Shown: piece after piece, positions 62,883-64,000 of the stretch
Position numbering within the stretch: position 1 is the stretch's first letter
Layout: each line of letters starts with the position of its first letter
DNA from: Actinomycetes bacterium
GTDB taxonomy: Bacteria > Actinomycetota > Actinomycetes > Mycobacteriales > Mycobacteriaceae
Reading direction: 5' to 3'
DNA length: 64,000 bases
Assembly (NCBI GenBank): GCA_022601135.1
Contig: JAHZJB010000126.1
Location: 88,232-152,231, forward strand
Notes under the pieces: model-generated
What the model saw: the letters and a program-made list of their open reading frames with translations, nothing else
Databases searched by the model: none
Told to the model about the DNA's origin: nothing
Translations under genes and position numbers: made by a program

Positions 62883-64000
62883 TCTCCTCTGACGGGGACG
62901 ACGATAGTGAAGGTGGCGCCCTGCCCGGGAACACTATTCAACTGGATTCGGCCGCCATGTGCCAGCGCGATCGCCCGCACGATCGCCAGTCCGAGACCAG
63001 CACCGTCGGACCGCTTTCCGCCGGCGCTGCCGCGCGAGAAGCGCTCGAAGATGCGGGTCCGGTCGGCATCGTCGATCCCCGGCCCGCAGTCCGAGACCCA
63101 GAACTTCAGCTGGCCGGCCTCCTGTGCGGAACCCAGACTGATCCGGTCCCCGTCGTTGGTGTAGTGACATGCGTTGTCAGCCAACGCGAGCAGTGCCTGC
63201 GTCATGCGCTGCGCATCCAGGATGGCAGTCCCTTCTGCAACTGAATCCAGGATGAAGTCTCGATCGCCGAGGGCGGCCAGCTTTTCGAAGACGTCCCGTG
63301 TCAGTGCGCCCACGTCCACCAGCTTCGGATGAAGGAACTCCAGCTGCTCGGCGCGCGACAGAAGCAGTAGGTCGGACACCATCCGATTCATCCGCTCGAG
63401 CTCGTCATCGACCAGCGCGACCGTCGACATCACATCTTCGGCGTCGCCGGGGTCGAGCACCTCGAGGTGACCGCGCACGATGGTGATCGGTGTTCGTAGT
63501 TCATGGCCGGCATCATCGGTGAAACGACGCTGCGCGGACACCGCCGCTTCCACCCGGTCAAGCATCCCGTTGACCGTCTGCACAAGATCACCCAGTTCGT
63601 CGCCCTCGCCACCACGGTCAGGGATGCGCTGGGAAAGATCGGTTTCGGTGATGCTGCGCGCAGTCTCGGCGACATCGCGCAAAGGTCTCAGGATACGGCC
63701 GGCGATGAGCCAGGCCGCCACCGCGGCGACCACGATGGTCACCGCGCCAACGGCGAGCATCAGTCTTGCCACCGCGTCCGCTTCGGCGCGTTCACGGTCT
63801 CCGAAGAAGGCGGAGACGATGACGCCACTGCCGGGTTCCTCATTGAGCGTCACCGGCATGGCCAGGTAGCGGATCTCGCCAACCCCCGGGTACTGATAGA
63901 GATCTGCGACCGGCTCGGTGATCGAAGCGACCCGCTCGGTGAAAGCCGGATCACCGGCCAGCACGTCGGGGGTGCCCGGTTGTTGGGGGCTCTTGGTCAG
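62879..64000 (-). CDS. Sensor histidine kinase, truncated by the window end
   Basis: The frame is open to the last base, so the N-terminus lies outside. Seen are part of the extracytoplasmic sensor domain, a TM helix (LMLAVGAVTIVVAAVAAWLI), a HAMP segment (GRILRPLRDVAETARSITET), the H-box DDAGHELRTPITIVRGH with the phosphorylated His, and the ATPase domain with N box (LALADNACHYTND), DCGPGIDD, and GAGLGLAIV. All catalytic boxes look intact. It is first in a two-gene operon, with the regulator overlapping its stop. Confidence 0.92.
   Translation of the reverse strand: MTKSPQQPGTPDVLAGDPAFTERVASITEPVADLYQYPGVGEIRYLAMPVTLNEEPGSGVIVSAFFGDRERAEADAVARLMLAVGAVTIVVAAVAAWLIAGRILRPLRDVAETARSITETDLSQRIPDRGGEGDELGDLVQTVNGMLDRVEAAVSAQRRFTDDAGHELRTPITIVRGHLEVLDPGDAEDVMSTVALVDDELERMNRMVSDLLLLSRAEQLEFLHPKLVDVGALTRDVFEKLAALGDRDFILDSVAEGTAILDAQRMTQALLALADNACHYTNDGDRISLGSAQEAGQLKFWVSDCGPGIDDADRTRIFERFSRGSAGGKRSDGAGLGLAIVRAIALAHGGRIQLNSVPGQGATFTIVVPVRGE

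Overview
The window is high-GC, gene-dense actinobacterial DNA and almost certainly comes from a mycobacterium, most likely a rapid grower of the Mycolicibacterium type. The markers are the dnaK-grpE-dnaJ-hspR operon with a HAIR operator, an mmpS5-mmpL5 pair with its MarR regulator (Rv0678/MmpR5 type), CYP136- and CYP140-type P450s, the Rv0338c-like iron-sulfur reductase followed by an AspC-like aminotransferase, rmlA with Rv0333/Rv0332-like genes, dcd, a secreted hemophore-like protein and a PGRS-like glycine-rich exported protein. Comparisons to M. tuberculosis are from memory, not from a search.

Layout. 1-5.4 kb: end of a TrkA-C/RCK protein, then the HspR-autoregulated DnaK chaperone operon (minus strand) and a SRPBCC protein. 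5.5-14.6 kb: an ABC-2 type exporter (two permeases, one ATPase), a divergent P450, an SDR, and mmpL5-mmpS5-mmpR5. The exporter ATPase and mmpR5 share a nearly identical 30-bp start-site/operator sequence, which suggests one regulon. 14.6-23.2 kb: small exported proteins including a hemophore, a lipoprotein, a broken F420-dependent LLM oxidoreductase (7-bp duplication plus stop), a series of one-TM threonine-rich proteins, a DUF202 protein, an actin/Hsp70-like membrane protein, a ThrE-type exporter and a frameshifted amidohydrolase. 23.3-32.2 kb: iron-sulfur reductase behind twin palindromes, AspC, YibE/F, RmlA, an NTF2-like protein, a mycothiol-dependent-type protein and CYP140. 32.4-38.1 kb: PGRS-like exported protein (apparently frameshifted), a second actin-like/TM/Ser-Gly-rich protein, and dcd. 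38.2-44.3 kb: serine dehydratase, a TPP riboswitch controlling a PnuC/PnuT-type transporter and a NadR-like P-loop kinase, CYP136, and an M20 peptidase-family hydrolase.

44.6-54.9 kb: a compact integrated element of about 10.3 kb inserted in the 3' end of a tRNA-Gly(CCC) gene. It is bounded by a perfect 47-bp direct repeat (attL/attR) and carries integrase, repressor, HTH/excisionase-like gene, zinc-finger protein, Toprim-helicase primase, an unknown protein with an internal duplication, HNH nuclease, large terminase, portal, scaffold, HK97-like capsid and head connector. It has no tail, prohead protease or lysis gene. This is the architecture of a capsid-forming phage satellite (cf-PICI-like; compare phiRv1/phiRv2), and is the most interesting system here. 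It has paired arm-type repeats at both ends and a large stem-loop spanning the capsid gene's start codon.

54.9-64 kb: beyond attR come a fused VapB-VapC remnant, an NTF2-like fragment, a membrane methyltransferase, an O-methyltransferase, a tandem CYTH/VTC-like protein coupled to an MFS transporter, a phosphotransferase-fold protein, an unlisted 57-residue protein, and a two-component system whose kinase runs off the window end.
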